Part shown: one piece after another, positions 34,331-44,879 of the stretch
Layout of the letters: each line of letters starts with the position of its first letter
How positions within the stretch are numbered: position 1 is the first letter of the stretch
The notes under the pieces: generated by a model
What the model saw: the letters and a program-made list of their open reading frames with translations, nothing else
Told to the model about the DNA's origin: nothing
The model's database searches: none
Translations under genes and position numbers: made by a program
From: Sphingomonas sp. Y57
GTDB taxonomy: Bacteria; Pseudomonadota; Alphaproteobacteria; Sphingomonadales; Sphingomonadaceae
Assembly (NCBI RefSeq): GCF_001015195.1
Contig: NZ_LDES01000055.1
Location: 1 to 64,000 of the forward strand
Direction: 5' to 3'
Length of the DNA: 64,000 nucleotides

Positions 34331-35539
34331 TCAGATGCGCTGGACCGCGAGCGCAAGGCCCATGCCTACGCCAACGCACAGGGTTGCGAGGCCCAGCTTG
34401 CCGCCGGTGCGTTCGAGCTGATGGACCAGCGTTGCCGCCAGCCGCGCACCCGACATGCCGAGAGGGTGGCCGAGCGCGATCGCGCCGCCGTTCGGGTTCA
34501 CCTGCGGCGCATCGTCGGGCAGGCCCAGCCCGCGCAGCACGGCGAGCGATTGGCTGGCGAAGGCCTCGTTGAGTTCGATCGCATCGAATGCGTCGATCGT
34601 CAGGCCCAGTCGGGCGAGCAGCTTCTGCGTTGCCGGCACCGGACCTATCCCCATCACACGCGGATCGACACCGGCCGACGCCATGCCCAATATCCGCGCA
34701 CGCGGCGTAAGGCCGGCCGCGCGCGCGGCAGCTTCCCCGGCGACGATCATCGCTGCCGCGCCGTCGTTGATTCCGGACGCATTACCGGCTGTTACCGTGC
34801 CGGAAGGGCCGAACAGCGGCTTGAGCTTGCCCAGGCCTTCCAGCGTGGTGTCGGCGCGGGGATGCTCGTCGGCGTCGACCTGAGAGGTCTCGCCCCGGCG
34901 CTTGCCGGGCACAGTGACCGGGATGACCTCCTCGCCGAGGAAGCCGTTGGCCTGCGCCGCCACCGCGCGCTGCTGGCTGCGGAGCGCGAAGGCGTCCTGG
35001 TCGGCGCGGCTGATGCCATGATCCTCGGCCAGGTTCTCGGCGGTTCGCGGCATCGTCTCGGTGCCGTGCAGTGCGTCGAGCGCCGGGTTGACGAAGCGCC
35101 AGCCCATTGTCGTGTCCTCGAGCTTCTGCTCGCGCCCGAAGGCGCCGCTGGCCTTGCCGATCACGAGCGGCGCGCGGGTCATGCTCTCGACGCCGCCGGC
35201 GATGGCGAGCTCCATCTCGCCGGTGCGGATCGCCCTTGCGGCGGCGCCCACCGCCTCGAGCCCCGATGCGCAAAGCCGGTTGAGCGTGACGCCCGGCACC
35301 GCTGTCGGCAGGCCGGCGAGCAGCAGGCTCATCCGCGCGACGTTGCGATTGTCCTCGCCCGACTGGTTGGCGCAGCCGTAGAACACCTCCTCGATCGATG
35401 CCGGATCGAGGCCGGGATTGCGCTCGATCAGCGCGCGGATCGGCAGTGCGCCGAGGTCGTCGGCACGGACGCCGGAGAGGGTGCCGCCATAGCGGCCGAT
35501 CGGGGTGCGCACCGCGTCGCAGATGAAGGCTTCGGCCAT
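34331..35539 (-). CDS. pcaF: 3-oxoadipyl-CoA thiolase (beta-ketoadipate pathway)
   Basis: Thiolase of 402 residues converting 3-oxoadipyl-CoA and CoA to succinyl-CoA and acetyl-CoA. [25 protein letters not shown] near 54-78 is characteristic of PcaF/PaaJ; nucleophile Cys near 90 in [12 protein letters not shown], catalytic His in [16 protein letters not shown] and Cys in [11 protein letters not shown]. Third gene of pcaI-pcaJ-pcaF, 25 bases after pcaJ. Confidence 0.92.
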   Translation of the reverse strand: MAEAFICDAVRTPIGRYGGTLSGVRADDLGALPIRALIERNPGLDPASIEEVFYGCANQSGEDNRNVARMSLLLAGLPTAVPGVTLNRLCASGLEAVGAAARAIRTGEMELAIAGGVESMTRAPLVIGKASGAFGREQKLEDTTMGWRFVNPALDALHGTETMPRTAENLAEDHGISRADQDAFALRSQQRAVAAQANGFLGEEVIPVTVPGKRRGETSQVDADEHPRADTTLEGLGKLKPLFGPSGTVTAGNASGINDGAAAMIVAGEAAARAAGLTPRARILGMASAGVDPRVMGIGPVPATQKLLARLGLTIDAFDAIELNEAFASQSLAVLRGLGLPDDAPQVNPNGGAIALGHPLGMSGARLAATLVHQLERTGGKLGLATLCVGVGMGLALAVQRI

Positions 35540-35564
35540 AAGGGATACTCCAGGCGGGACCGGG

Positions 35565-36203
35565 TCAGGCGAGAGCGAGCGGCAGGCCGGTCAGCTCGCG
35601 CAGCTTTTCGATCGTCAGGCCATCGACCATCTCGACCACCGTGGCCCCGTCGGGGCCGAGGTCGAACACCGCGAGGTCGCTATAGACGCGGGAAACACAG
35701 GCAAGGCCGGTGAGCGGATATGTGCACCGCTCGACCAGCTTGCTCGCGCCCTGCTTGGTCAGCAGGTCCATCATGACGAAGGTCTGCTTCGCGCCGATCG
35801 CGAGATCCATGGCGCCGCCGACGGCAGGGATCGCCCCCGGCTCGCCGGTGTGCCAGTTGGCGAGATCACCGCGGGTCGAGACCTGGAAGGCACCGAGCAC
35901 GCAGATGTCGATATGGCCGCCGCGCATCATCGCGAAGCTGTCGGCATGGTGGAAGAAGGCGCCGCCGGCCAGCAGCGTTACCGGCTGCTTGCCGGCATTG
36001 ATCAGCTCCGGGTCCTCGTGGCCGGGTTCGGGCGCCGGACCCATGCCGAGCAGGCCATTCTCGGATTGGAGGAGTATCTCGCGATCGACCGGCAGGAAGT
36101 TCGCGACCGTCGTCGGCAGGCCGATGCCCAGATTGACATAGGCGCCCTCGGGGATGTCACGGGCGACGCGGGCGGCGAGTTGTTCGCGGTTGAGGCGGTT
36201 CAT
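35565..36203 (-). CDS. pcaJ: 3-oxoadipate CoA-transferase subunit B
   Basis: 212 residues, beta subunit that carries the catalytic Glu48 in [29 protein letters not shown] and [23 protein letters not shown] are family blocks. Transfers CoA from succinyl-CoA to 3-oxoadipate with PcaI. Follows pcaI by 13 bases. Confidence 0.92.
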   Translation of the reverse strand: MNRLNREQLAARVARDIPEGAYVNLGIGLPTTVANFLPVDREILLQSENGLLGMGPAPEPGHEDPELINAGKQPVTLLAGGAFFHHADSFAMMRGGHIDICVLGAFQVSTRGDLANWHTGEPGAIPAVGGAMDLAIGAKQTFVMMDLLTKQGASKLVERCTYPLTGLACVSRVYSDLAVFDLGPDGATVVEMVDGLTIEKLRELTGLPLALA

Positions 36204-36216
36204 GCTTGCTCTCCGA

Positions 36217-36894
36217 TCAATGGGCGGCGCCGGGCGCGACCTGGACGACGCGCTGCACGAAGATGCCGGGGGTGACGATCGCCTCCGGATCGAGCGAGCC
36301 GAGCGGCACGATCTCGGCGACCTGCGCGATCGCGGTCTTCGCGGCCATCGCCATGATCGGGCCGAAGTTGCGGGCGGTCTTGCGGTACACCAGATTGCCC
36401 CAGCGATCCGCGCGCTGCGCCTTGATCAGCGCGAAATCGGCATGGATCGGATATTCGAGCACATAGTCCTTGCCGTCGATCCGCCGCGTCTCCTTGCCCT
36501 CGGCGAGCAGGGTGCCGAAGCCGGTCGGCGTGAAGATCGCACCCAGGCCGGCGCCGGCCGCCTGGATGCGGGCGGCCAGGTTACCCTGCGGCACCAGCTC
36601 CAGCTCGATCTCCCCGGCGCGGTAGCGCGCGTCGAAATGATGCGAGTCCGCCTGGCGGGGGAATGAGCAGATCACCTTGCGCACCCGTCCGGCCTTGATC
36701 AGCGCGGCAAGGCCGGTCTCGCCGTTGCCTGCGTTGTTGCTGATGATCGTGAGTTCGCCGACATTGCGGGCGATCAGCGCGTCGATCAGTTCGTCCGGCA
36801 TGCCGGCGGTGCCGAAGCCCCCGACCATTACCGACGCTCCGTCGAAGACGTCCGCGACCGCCTGGTCGATGCTGGCAAATCCCTTGTCGATCAT
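36217..36894 (-). CDS. pcaI: 3-oxoadipate CoA-transferase subunit A
   Basis: 225 residues with the alpha-subunit start KGFASIDQAVADVFDGASVMVGGFGTAGMPDELIDAL, ICSFPRQADSHHFDARYRAGEIELELVPQGNLAARI and YRKTARNFGPIMAMAAKTAI. First gene of the pcaIJF operon; its promoter faces that of the IclR regulator across a 111-base gap. Confidence 0.92.
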   Translation of the reverse strand: MIDKGFASIDQAVADVFDGASVMVGGFGTAGMPDELIDALIARNVGELTIISNNAGNGETGLAALIKAGRVRKVICSFPRQADSHHFDARYRAGEIELELVPQGNLAARIQAAGAGLGAIFTPTGFGTLLAEGKETRRIDGKDYVLEYPIHADFALIKAQRADRWGNLVYRKTARNFGPIMAMAAKTAIAQVAEIVPLGSLDPEAIVTPGIFVQRVVQVAPGAAH

Positions 36895-36953
36895 CGCACT
36901 CTTCCCGCCAATCTCCGGTCCCCTTCGTCTCGACCCGTCACAGGTCTTGAGTC

Positions 36954-36987
36954 AACCGATAAAAGGATTATAGTCCGATAATCGGTT
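36954..36987. promoter_or_regulatory. Candidate PcaR operator with pcaI -10 box
   Basis: GTCCGATAATCGGTT (36973-36987) contains a perfect CCGAT-A-ATCGG palindrome and closely matches the site I recall for Pseudomonas putida PcaR (GTTCGATAATCGCAC). A second half-site AACCGAT lies at 36954-36960, inverted relative to ATCGGTT. On the minus strand TATAAT (36972 to 36967) directly abuts the palindrome, a good -10 for pcaI, so the operator would sit between -35 and -10. Confidence 0.65.
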
Positions 36988-37005
36988 ATTTTTCGGGGTT
37001 GAAGC

Positions 37006-37788
37006 ATGGCAGATGACGGGGCGGGCGCGGAGAAGGATCCAGAGTTCATGACCTCGCTGGCGCGGGGGCTGGCGGTGATTCGCTGCTTTGCCGAGCGGCG
37101 CGAGCCGCTGACGATCGCCCAGGCCGCGCAGGAGACCGGCTTCAGCCGGCCGGCGGTTCGGCGCTGCCTGCACACCTTGGTCTGTCTCGGCTATGCGGCG
37201 CGGATTGGACATCGCTATGCGCTCCAGCCCAAGGCGCTCGCGCTCGGCTATGCCTATCTGTCGTCGAGCCCGCTGGCATCGCGGGCGCAGCCTATGCTCG
37301 ACGCGCTGCGCGACGAGATCGGCGAATCCTGCTCGCTAGGCGTCTGCGAAGAGGAGCAGGTCTATTATATCGCGCGGGCGGAAAGTTCGCGGATCATGTC
37401 GATCGCGCTGCGGGCGGGAAGCCGGCTCCCGCTCTATCCGACCTCGATGGGCCGCATCCTGCTGGCGGCGCGATCGCGGCGCGAGCAGGAGGAATATCTG
37501 CGCAGCACCCCGCTGGTCGCGCTGACCGACAGGACGGAAACCGATACCCACGCGCTGCTGGCAATCCTGGCTGAGACGGCCGAGCGCGGCCATGCGATCG
37601 TCGACCAGGAGCTGGAGATCGGACTGCGCTCGGTCGCGGTGCCGGTCCACCAGGGCGGCCGGGTCGTCGCCGCGCTCAACATTGGCACGCAGGCCAGCCG
37701 GGTGTCGATGGCCGACCTGCGGTCGCGCCTGCTACCCGCGCTCCGGCGGGTTGCCGCGGATCTCAGCCGGGCGGGCCTGTTCGGGTAA
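37006..37788 (+). CDS. IclR-family regulator of the pca operon (PcaR/PcaU-like)
   Basis: 260 residues. N-terminal winged helix about 15-75 (SLARGLAVIRCFAERREPLTIAQAAQETGFSRPAVRRCLHTL), then the IclR effector domain (YIARAESSRIMSIALRAGSRLPLYPTSMGRILLA, DQELEIGLRSVAVPV). Residues and divergent placement match PcaR/PcaU/PobR regulators that respond to 3-oxoadipate or protocatechuate. Effector here is inferred from the genes it faces. Confidence 0.85.
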   Translation: MADDGAGAEKDPEFMTSLARGLAVIRCFAERREPLTIAQAAQETGFSRPAVRRCLHTLVCLGYAARIGHRYALQPKALALGYAYLSSSPLASRAQPMLDALRDEIGESCSLGVCEEEQVYYIARAESSRIMSIALRAGSRLPLYPTSMGRILLAARSRREQEEYLRSTPLVALTDRTETDTHALLAILAETAERGHAIVDQELEIGLRSVAVPVHQGGRVVAALNIGTQASRVSMADLRSRLLPALRRVAADLSRAGLFG

Positions 37789-37791
37789 GGC

Positions 37792-37986
37792 TCAGCAGCA
37801 GCGGCCGCCGCCGTTTCCGCCGTAGCGCGCCTGCTGCCGGTCGCGGAAGAAGCTGCGATAGTCCATCGGCTCGCGATCGGGATGCTCGGCCGCCATATGC
37901 GCCAGATAGGCGTCATAGCTCGGCAGGCCGACCATCGCCTGCATCATCCGGCGCGCGGCGCGGAAGGGGTGGCGCCAGTCCCTCAT
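37792..37986 (-). CDS. YbdD/YjiX family small protein
   Basis: 64 residues (MRDWRHPFRAARRMMQAMVGLPSYDAYLAHM, then DREPMDYRSFFRDRQQARYG, ending in GGRCC). The DUF466 proteins are encoded directly after CstA/BtsT transporters and are needed for their pyruvate uptake in enterobacteria. ATGA overlap with cstA; the Cys-Cys end is common to the family. Ends three bases from the convergent IclR gene. Confidence 0.85.
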   Translation of the reverse strand: MRDWRHPFRAARRMMQAMVGLPSYDAYLAHMAAEHPDREPMDYRSFFRDRQQARYGGNGGGRCC

Positions 37987-40037
37987 GCCGCCACCGCCGT
38001 CTCGCGCGCGCTCGGCGCGTCGCGGCGCAGGGCATCGAGGCAGGCGCGGATAGCCAGCAGCAGGATGCTGACCACCACCAGCAGGAACAGCAGGCAGAGC
38101 GCGGCGTCGATCATGTCGTTGAAGATGATCCGCTGCATGTCGGCCATCGACTTGGCCGGGGCGAGGATCTCGCCATCGGCCGCGGCAGCGCGGAATTTCG
38201 CCGCATGGGCGAGGAAGCCGACCCGCGGGTCGGCAGAGAATAGCTTGAGCAACCCGGCGGTGCCGGTGCAGAGCACCAGCCAGGCGGCGGGGACCATCGC
38301 CACCCAGGCCATCTTGTGGCGCTTCATCCGGAACAGGACGACAGTGCCGAGCATCAGCGCGACTGCGGCGAGCATCTGGTTCGAGATGCCGAACAGCGGC
38401 CATAGCGTGTTTACGCCGCCGAGCGGATCGGTGACGCCCTGGTAGAGGAAGAAGCCCCAGGCCGCGACGCACAGGATGGTCGCCAACGCATTGGCGGGGA
38501 GCGACTGGGTGTCCTTGAGTCGTGGCGAGACGAGGCCGAGCAGATCCTGCAGCATGAAGCGGCCGGCGCGGGTGCCGGCGTCAACCGCGGTCAGGATGAA
38601 CAGCGCCTCGAACAGGATGGCGAAATGATACCAGAAGGCCATCATCGCCTTGCCGCCGATCACATGGCTGAAAATCTGCGCCATCGCGACAGCGAGGGTC
38701 GGGGCCCCGCCCGCGCGCGAGATGATGCTGTGCTCGCCGACGTCGCGCGCGGTCTGGGCGATGGTGGCGGCGTCGATCGGGAAGCCCATGGCGGTCACTG
38801 CGGCCGCCGCGCTGTCCGGGGTGGTGCCGAGAAGCGCCGTGGGGGCGTTCATCGTGAAATAGATGCCCGGATCGAGGATCGAGGCGGCGACGAGCGCCAT
38901 GATCGCCACGAAGCTCTCGGCCAGCATCGCCCCATAGCCGATGAAGCGCGCGTCGGATTCCGATGCGATCAGCTTCGGCGTGGTGCCGCTGGAGATCAGG
39001 GCGTGGAAGCCCGAGACGGCGCCGCAGGCGATGGTGATGAACAGGAAGGGAAAGAGCGCGCCCGACCAGACAGGGCCCGATCCGTCGACGAAGCGGGTGA
39101 GGGCGGGCATGCGCAGTTCGGGCTGCATGATCGCGATACCGATCGCCAGGGCGACGATCGCCCCGATCTTGAGGAAGGTCGACAGATAGTCGCGCGGGGC
39201 CAGCAGCAGCCAGACAGGCAGCATCGCGGCGACCGCGCCATAGCCGATCAGGATCCAGCAGAGCTGCACGGCCGAGAAGGTGAACAGGGCCGCGGTCGCG
39301 GGATTCTCCGCTATGGTCTGGCCATAGACGATGGCGAGGACGAGACCGACCAGCCCCAGCAGCGACACCTCGCCGACCCGTCCCGGCCGGATCCACCGGG
39401 TGTATATACCCATCAGGATTGCGAGCGGCACGGTCGCGGCGACGGTGAACATGCCCCATGGACTGTCGGCGAGCGCCCGCACGACGATCAGCGCGAGCAC
39501 CGCGAGGATGATGACCATGATCATGAAGGCGCCGACCAGCGCGATCGTGCCGGCGAGCGGCCCCATCTCCAGCCGGACCAACTCACCAAAGGAGCGCCCG
39601 TCGCGGCGCATCGAGATGAACAGCACCAGGAAATCCTGGACCGCGCCCGCAAGCACGACGCCCGCGAGGAGCCACAGCATCCCCGGCAGATAACCCATCT
39701 GCGCTGCGAGGACCGGGCCGACGAGCGGGCCCGCCCCGGCGATCGCGGCGAAATGGTGGCCGAACAGCACGGTCCGGTCGGTCGGCACGAAGTCGAGGCC
39801 ATCGGCATGGCGGACCGCCGGCGTGGCCCGCGCCGGATCGAGCCCGACGACGCTGCGCGCCAGATAGAGGCTGTAGTAGCGATAGGCGATCAGATAGACC
39901 GAGAGCGCCGCGACGACGAGCCAAAGCGCGTTGACCTGCTCGCCGCGCTGGGCCGCCATGCCGCCGGCGGCGAGCGCTCCGAGGCTCGCCACCGCGATCC
40001 AGGGCAGGTGGCGAGCGATGCTGCGCGACGACGTCAT
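37983..40037 (-). CDS. cstA: Carbon starvation protein CstA (pyruvate/peptide transporter family)
   Basis: Inner-membrane protein of 684 residues with about 16-18 hydrophobic segments. Family blocks: DGLDFVPTDRTVLFGHHFAAIAGAGPLVGPVLAAQ, GRVGEVSLLG, FHALISSGTTPKLI, AVDAGTRAGRFMLQD, and LWPLFGISNQMLAAVAL. Start ATG 40037 has GGAGGGG 8-14 bases upstream; a longer frame from 40103 lacks this. Imports pyruvate or small peptides when carbon is limiting. Confidence 0.93.
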   Translation of the reverse strand: MTSSRSIARHLPWIAVASLGALAAGGMAAQRGEQVNALWLVVAALSVYLIAYRYYSLYLARSVVGLDPARATPAVRHADGLDFVPTDRTVLFGHHFAAIAGAGPLVGPVLAAQMGYLPGMLWLLAGVVLAGAVQDFLVLFISMRRDGRSFGELVRLEMGPLAGTIALVGAFMIMVIILAVLALIVVRALADSPWGMFTVAATVPLAILMGIYTRWIRPGRVGEVSLLGLVGLVLAIVYGQTIAENPATAALFTFSAVQLCWILIGYGAVAAMLPVWLLLAPRDYLSTFLKIGAIVALAIGIAIMQPELRMPALTRFVDGSGPVWSGALFPFLFITIACGAVSGFHALISSGTTPKLIASESDARFIGYGAMLAESFVAIMALVAASILDPGIYFTMNAPTALLGTTPDSAAAAVTAMGFPIDAATIAQTARDVGEHSIISRAGGAPTLAVAMAQIFSHVIGGKAMMAFWYHFAILFEALFILTAVDAGTRAGRFMLQDLLGLVSPRLKDTQSLPANALATILCVAAWGFFLYQGVTDPLGGVNTLWPLFGISNQMLAAVALMLGTVVLFRMKRHKMAWVAMVPAAWLVLCTGTAGLLKLFSADPRVGFLAHAAKFRAAAADGEILAPAKSMADMQRIIFNDMIDAALCLLFLLVVVSILLLAIRACLDALRRDAPSARETAVAA

Positions 40038-40393
40038 GATCTGGTGCCCCTCCGAAAAGCTGTCGGGCCTGCCTATCGCCCCGGCTTCGGTCCTGTCCAC
40101 CATTTGCGGGAGAGCAGAGACCGTTTCGGCGGCTCCCGGATTCTACGGAGGATCGCCTGTCGTTCGAATGCGCCTACAGTGCCGGCGGGGCTGGAGGCCG
40201 GATGGCCGTCGATCGCACCGTCCCGTGGGGAATGGCGCGAGGCGTAGACGACGGCGTCGTCATTCGGGATCGATCAGGAAGGCCGGTCGCGGCGTGGGGA
40301 GCGTCGCGCCGCATCATCCGCCGTCGGCTGCGTGCCGTCGATCATCGATAGCCGGTCCCACGCTCCCGGGGAACCGGGAGCCCGTGGCAATGG
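40038..40393. other. Intergenic region between cstA and the REC-HPt gene (divergent)
   Basis: A 356-base gap holding the cstA ribosome site at its left end and the stem-loop at 40363-40380 at its right end. Two back-to-back promoters are expected. No coding frame or further repeat is convincing. Confidence 0.5.
40363..40380 (+). promoter_or_regulatory. Stem-loop immediately upstream of the REC-HPt start
   Basis: CTCCCGG (40363-40369) pairs perfectly with CCGGGAG (40374-40380) around a GGAA tetraloop, 13 bases before the 40394 start. The second arm contains the GGGAG that would serve as ribosome site, so folding could hide it. No T run follows, so it is not a standard terminator. Confidence 0.45.
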
Positions 40394-41113
40394 ATGGATC
40401 AGGGCTGCTATGTCTGTCATAACAAGTTTCAACCGGTCCTGATGGACGAAGAGCCGAAGGGGCATCCCCTGCTCGTCGTGGACGATGAGCCGGCGTTCGG
40501 GGGGATCGTGCGAGCGCTGCTCGCGGGCACGGGCCATGCCGTCGATATCGCGCCGGACGCGCCCGCCGCCTTCCGCGCGGTGCGCATCCGGCAATATTCG
40601 CTGATCCTGATGGATATCGAGATGGCGGGCATTACCGGCCTGCGCGGGATCGCGCCGATCCGGCAGACCGCCGACTGGACGAAGAAAGTGCCTATCATCG
40701 CCTTCACGGCGCACCGGCCGCCGGGGGGCGAGCGCTATTTCCTGGAGCGCGATTTCGACGGCTGGCTGCCCAAGCCATTCACGGCGACCGACCTGCACGG
40801 CCAGCTGCGCCGCTGGCTGTCGATCGACCCGATCGACGAGGGCTCGGCGACGCGCGAAGGATTGGAGCAGATCATGGGGCGTGAGCCCATGGAGGCGATG
40901 GTCGCCCGGCTGCGCTACAGTTTCGCCCAGGCGATCGCGGCGATCGATGCGGGAGACGATCCGGCGCCCTATGGCCACAGGCTGGGCGGGTTGAGCGGCA
41001 CACTGGGGTTGCCGGCGCTCGGCACGGCGTGGCTGACGCTGGCCGGCGGGCATGCCAAGGTCTGGGACACGGTGCGCGGCCTCACGCTCGAATGGATGGG
41101 CGTGTCGGAATGA
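40394..41113 (+). CDS. Receiver domain protein with C-terminal HPt-like domain
   Basis: 239 residues. Receiver about 25-140: LLVVDDEPAFGG, phospho-acceptor in LILMDIEMAG, IIAFTAHRP, GWLPKPFTATDL. C-terminal helical region contains YGHRLGGLSGTLGLPALG, close to the HPt consensus (His, then G and G) but with Lys replaced by Gly. So it could act as a phosphorelay bridge between kinases. Start could also be ATG 40442, just before the receiver. No kinase gene is adjacent. Confidence 0.72.
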   Translation: MDQGCYVCHNKFQPVLMDEEPKGHPLLVVDDEPAFGGIVRALLAGTGHAVDIAPDAPAAFRAVRIRQYSLILMDIEMAGITGLRGIAPIRQTADWTKKVPIIAFTAHRPPGGERYFLERDFDGWLPKPFTATDLHGQLRRWLSIDPIDEGSATREGLEQIMGREPMEAMVARLRYSFAQAIAAIDAGDDPAPYGHRLGGLSGTLGLPALGTAWLTLAGGHAKVWDTVRGLTLEWMGVSE

Positions 41114-41192
41114 TGCCCGCCACAGCTTGCCCTTGAAAATCTTCGCGATCGGGGTCAGCCAGCGCTGATGACGTTCCGGGTTGGGTGAAGCG

Positions 41193-44100
41193 ATGCGTGA
41201 CGAAGCGGCGCGTGACGAAGCAACGGGGGCCGGCTGGCATTTCTGGATCGATCGGGGCGGAACCTTCACCGACATCGTGGCGCTGTCGCCGGATCGCCAG
41301 ATCGTTACGCGCAAGCTCCTGTCGTCGCATCCCGAACGCTATCGGGATGCGGCGATCCAGGGCATCCGGGACATGCTCGGCCTCGCTGCCGCGGATCCGA
41401 TCCCGGCGGAGCGGATCGCCAGCGTGAAGATGGGTACCACCGTCGCCACCAACGCTCTGCTGGAACGGCAGGGAGAAGCGGTGGCGCTGGTCACCACGCT
41501 CGGTTTTCGCGATATGCTGCGCATCGGATATCAGAACCGGCCGCGGCTTTTCGACCGCCACATCGTCCTGCCCGACCGGCTCGAACGGCGGGTGATCGAG
41601 GCGCGCGAGCGGGTCGATGCCCAGGGGCGGGTGCTGCAGCCGCTCGATGCCGAGCATGTCGAGGCGGAGCTGCGCGAGGCCTTCGCGGCGGGCTGCACCG
41701 CCGTCGCGATCGTGCTGATGCACGGCTATCGCTTTCCCGCGCATGAGGAGCGGATCGCCGAGATCGCGCGCGGCATCGGCTTCACCCAGGTCTCGGTCAG
41801 CAGCCGGGTCAGCCCGCTGATGAAGATCGTCAGCCGCGGCGACACCACACTGGTCGACGCTTATCTGTCGCCCGTGCTGGGCCGTTACGTCCACCAGGTG
41901 GCGGAGGCGCTGGGCGAAGCCGTGCCGCTCGCCTTCATGCAGTCCAACGGGGGGCTGATCGGGGCGGAGCGCTTCCGGGGGCGCGACGCGATCCTGTCGG
42001 GGCCGGCCGGCGGGATCGTCGGCATGGTCCGCACCGCCGAGGCCGCCGGCTTCGGCAAGGTGATCGGCTTCGACATGGGCGGCACCTCGACCGACGTTTC
42101 GCATTATGCGGGAAGGTACGAACGGACGCTGGAGACGGTCGTCGCCGGTGTCCGGCTGCGCGTGCCGATGATGAGCATCGATACGATCGCGGCCGGCGGC
42201 GGATCGATCTGCCGCTTCGACGGAACCCGGCTGCGCGTCGGCCCCGAGTCCGCCGGGGCCGATCCGGGACCGGCCTGCTATCGCCGGGGCGGGCCGCTGA
42301 CGATCACCGATTGCAACGTGCTGCTCGGCAAGCTCCAGCCCGAGGTCTTCCCGAAGCTGTTCGGCCCCGACGGCAACCTGCCGATCGATGTGGCGATCGT
42401 CCGGCAGAAGTTCGAGGCCCTGGCCACCGAGGTTGCGGCGGCGGGTCTGCCGCCGACCACGCCCGAGGCGCTGGCCGAAGGCTTCCTCGCCATCGCGGTC
42501 GAGGGAATGGCCAACGCGATCAAGAAGATGTCGGTCGCGCGCGGGCATGACGTCGGCGACTATGTGCTCGCCTGTTTCGGTGGGGCGGCGGGCCAGCATG
42601 CGTGCCTGGTCGCCGATGCGCTGGGCATGGGCCATGTCATGATCCATCCGCTCGCCGGGGTGCTGTCGGCCTATGGCATCGGTCTCGCCGACCAGCGCAT
42701 CCTGCGGCATCGCGCGATCGAGGCGGCGCTCGGCGCGGAAACGCTGGCGGAGGCCGCCGCGCTGATGGACGCGCTGGAAGGCGAATGCCGCGCGCAGGTG
42801 GTGACCGACGGCTTCGATCCGGACGGGGCGCGCTTCCGCCGCAGCCTGCTGGTCCGTTACCAGGGGACCGATACCGCTATCGAGATTGAGGAGGCCGGCG
42901 AGGGGACGATCCGACGCCAGTTCGAGGAGCGCTATCGGCAGCGCTTCAGCTTCGCGATGCCCGAGGTGCCTCTGATCGTCGAGTCCGTTTCGGTCGAACT
43001 GGTCATACCCGCAATCCGGCCGGAGGTGATCGTCAGCGGGGGAACCTTGTCGACCGCCGAGCGGCGGGAGGCCCGGCTGTTCGCAAACGGCGCGGAGCAT
43101 CGGGCGCCGGTGCTGGCGCGTGGGACGCTGGCGCCGGGCCAGCCGATCGCCGGGCCCGCGATCGTCCACGACAGTATCGCGACGGTGGTGGTGGAGCCGG
43201 GCTGGTCGGCTCGGACGACCGACGCGGGCGACCTGATCCTCAGCCGCGTCGCGCCGCGCGAGCAACGGGCCGGGGCCGACGGAACGACGCTCGATCCGGT
43301 CCGGCTGGAGATCTTCAACAACCTGTTCATGGCGATCGCCGAGCAGATGGGGCAGGCCCTCCAGAACAGCGCGCTGTCGGTCAACATCAAGGAAAGACTG
43401 GACTTCTCGTGTGCGCTGTTCGACGGCGGCGGCGCGCTGGTCGCCAATGCGCCGCACATGCCGGTGCATCTCGGTTCGATGGGCGACAGCGTGCGCGCGG
43501 TGCGCGATGCGGCGCTCGGCTCACCGCGCGGGCTGCGCCCCGGCGATGCCTATCTGATCAACAACCCCTATAATGGCGGCACGCACCTCCCCGACCTGAC
43601 GGTCGTGATGCCGGTATTCGATGATGAGGGGCGCTGCTCCTTCTATGTCGCCGCGCGAGGCCATCATGCCGATATCGGCGGCCGCACGCCGGGATCGATG
43701 CCGCCCGACAGCCGCACGCTCGACGAAGAGGGCGTGCTGTTCGATGCCTTCCCGCTGGTCGTGGACGGGCGCCTGCGCGAGGCTGAATTCCGCGAGAAAC
43801 TCGCCTCCGGTCCCTGGCCGGCGCGCGATCCCGATCGCAACGTCGGCGACATTCGCGCCCAGATCGCGGCCTGCGCGCGCGGCGCCGACGAGATCCGCAA
43901 GATGGTCGCCCATTATGGACGCGATACCGTCACCGCCTATATGCGCCACGTACAGGACAATGCGGCCGAGGCGGTGCGCCGCGTGCTCGACCGGATCGGC
44001 GACGGCGCCTTCACCTACGAGCTGGACGACGGGTCTCGCATCGCCGTGGCGATCCGGGTCGATCGGGCGACGCGGCGGGCGGTGGTCGATTTCACCGGCA

Positions 44101-44879
44101 CCAGCGTTCAGCAGGCCAGCAATTTCAATGCGCCGCCGTCGATTTGCCGCGCGGCCGTGCTCTATGTGATGCGCACCCTGGTCGACGAGGACATACCGAT
44201 GAACGATGGCTGTCTGGAGCCGATCGACATCATCATCCCCGATGGATCGATGCTGCGTCCCGCCTGGCCTGCCGCCGTGGTCGCGGGCAATGTCGAGACG
44301 AGCCAGGTGATCACCGACGCGCTGTACGGCGCGACCGGCACCATGGCCGCCGCACAGGGGACGATGAACAACTTCACCTTCGGCGATGCGGTTTATCAAT
44401 ATTATGAGACGATCGGAGGCGGCAGTGGTGCCGGCCGGGATTTCGACGGCACTGCTGCGGTGCAGACGCACATGACCAACAGCCGACTGACCGATCCCGA
44501 GGTGCTCGAATGGCGCTTCCCGGTGCTGCTGGAGGCGTTCGAGGTGCGCCGTGGCTCGGGCGGGGCGGGGCGCCATCGCGGCGGCGACGGCATTCATCGC
44601 CGCATCCGTTTCCGCCAGCCGATGACCGCCACGATATTGTCCAACCGCCGCCGCGTCGCGCCTTTCGGCCTTGAGGGTGGCGGGCCCGGCGAGGTCGGGC
44701 GCAACCAGGTACGCCGCGCCGACGGAACCGTCGAGGCGGTCGGATCAACCCAGAGCGTCGAGATGCGGGAGGGCGACGTGTTCGTGATCGAAACGCCGGG
44801 CGGCGGCGGATTCGGATCGATCTGTTCCGTCCCGCATGATCGGGACGAGGGGGGCGCCGAGGTCGGCTTGGATGTCTAG
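41193..44879 (+). CDS. Single-chain 5-oxoprolinase/hydantoinase (HyuA-HyuB fusion)
   Basis: ATP-dependent amidohydrolase of 1228 residues. HyuA half about 1-700: [76 protein letters not shown]. HyuB half about 715-1228: [56 protein letters not shown], ending with an acetone-carboxylase/oxoprolinase C-terminal fold. Opens cyclic amides such as 5-oxoproline or hydantoins. ATG 41193 is preferred over an in-frame TTG at 41181. Convergent with araC, sharing a CTAG at the two stops. Confidence 0.9.
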   Translation: MRDEAARDEATGAGWHFWIDRGGTFTDIVALSPDRQIVTRKLLSSHPERYRDAAIQGIRDMLGLAAADPIPAERIASVKMGTTVATNALLERQGEAVALVTTLGFRDMLRIGYQNRPRLFDRHIVLPDRLERRVIEARERVDAQGRVLQPLDAEHVEAELREAFAAGCTAVAIVLMHGYRFPAHEERIAEIARGIGFTQVSVSSRVSPLMKIVSRGDTTLVDAYLSPVLGRYVHQVAEALGEAVPLAFMQSNGGLIGAERFRGRDAILSGPAGGIVGMVRTAEAAGFGKVIGFDMGGTSTDVSHYAGRYERTLETVVAGVRLRVPMMSIDTIAAGGGSICRFDGTRLRVGPESAGADPGPACYRRGGPLTITDCNVLLGKLQPEVFPKLFGPDGNLPIDVAIVRQKFEALATEVAAAGLPPTTPEALAEGFLAIAVEGMANAIKKMSVARGHDVGDYVLACFGGAAGQHACLVADALGMGHVMIHPLAGVLSAYGIGLADQRILRHRAIEAALGAETLAEAAALMDALEGECRAQVVTDGFDPDGARFRRSLLVRYQGTDTAIEIEEAGEGTIRRQFEERYRQRFSFAMPEVPLIVESVSVELVIPAIRPEVIVSGGTLSTAERREARLFANGAEHRAPVLARGTLAPGQPIAGPAIVHDSIATVVVEPGWSARTTDAGDLILSRVAPREQRAGADGTTLDPVRLEIFNNLFMAIAEQMGQALQNSALSVNIKERLDFSCALFDGGGALVANAPHMPVHLGSMGDSVRAVRDAALGSPRGLRPGDAYLINNPYNGGTHLPDLTVVMPVFDDEGRCSFYVAARGHHADIGGRTPGSMPPDSRTLDEEGVLFDAFPLVVDGRLREAEFREKLASGPWPARDPDRNVGDIRAQIAACARGADEIRKMVAHYGRDTVTAYMRHVQDNAAEAVRRVLDRIGDGAFTYELDDGSRIAVAIRVDRATRRAVVDFTGTSVQQASNFNAPPSICRAAVLYVMRTLVDEDIPMNDGCLEPIDIIIPDGSMLRPAWPAAVVAGNVETSQVITDALYGATGTMAAAQGTMNNFTFGDAVYQYYETIGGGSGAGRDFDGTAAVQTHMTNSRLTDPEVLEWRFPVLLEAFEVRRGSGGAGRHRGGDGIHRRIRFRQPMTATILSNRRRVAPFGLEGGGPGEVGRNQVRRADGTVEAVGSTQSVEMREGDVFVIETPGGGGFGSICSVPHDRDEGGAEVGLDV

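Noticed and set aside
41082-43469. A 795-codon minus-strand frame opposite the 5-oxoprolinase
   Set aside because: Antisense of a well-conserved HyuA domain; composition and lack of motifs mark it as spurious.
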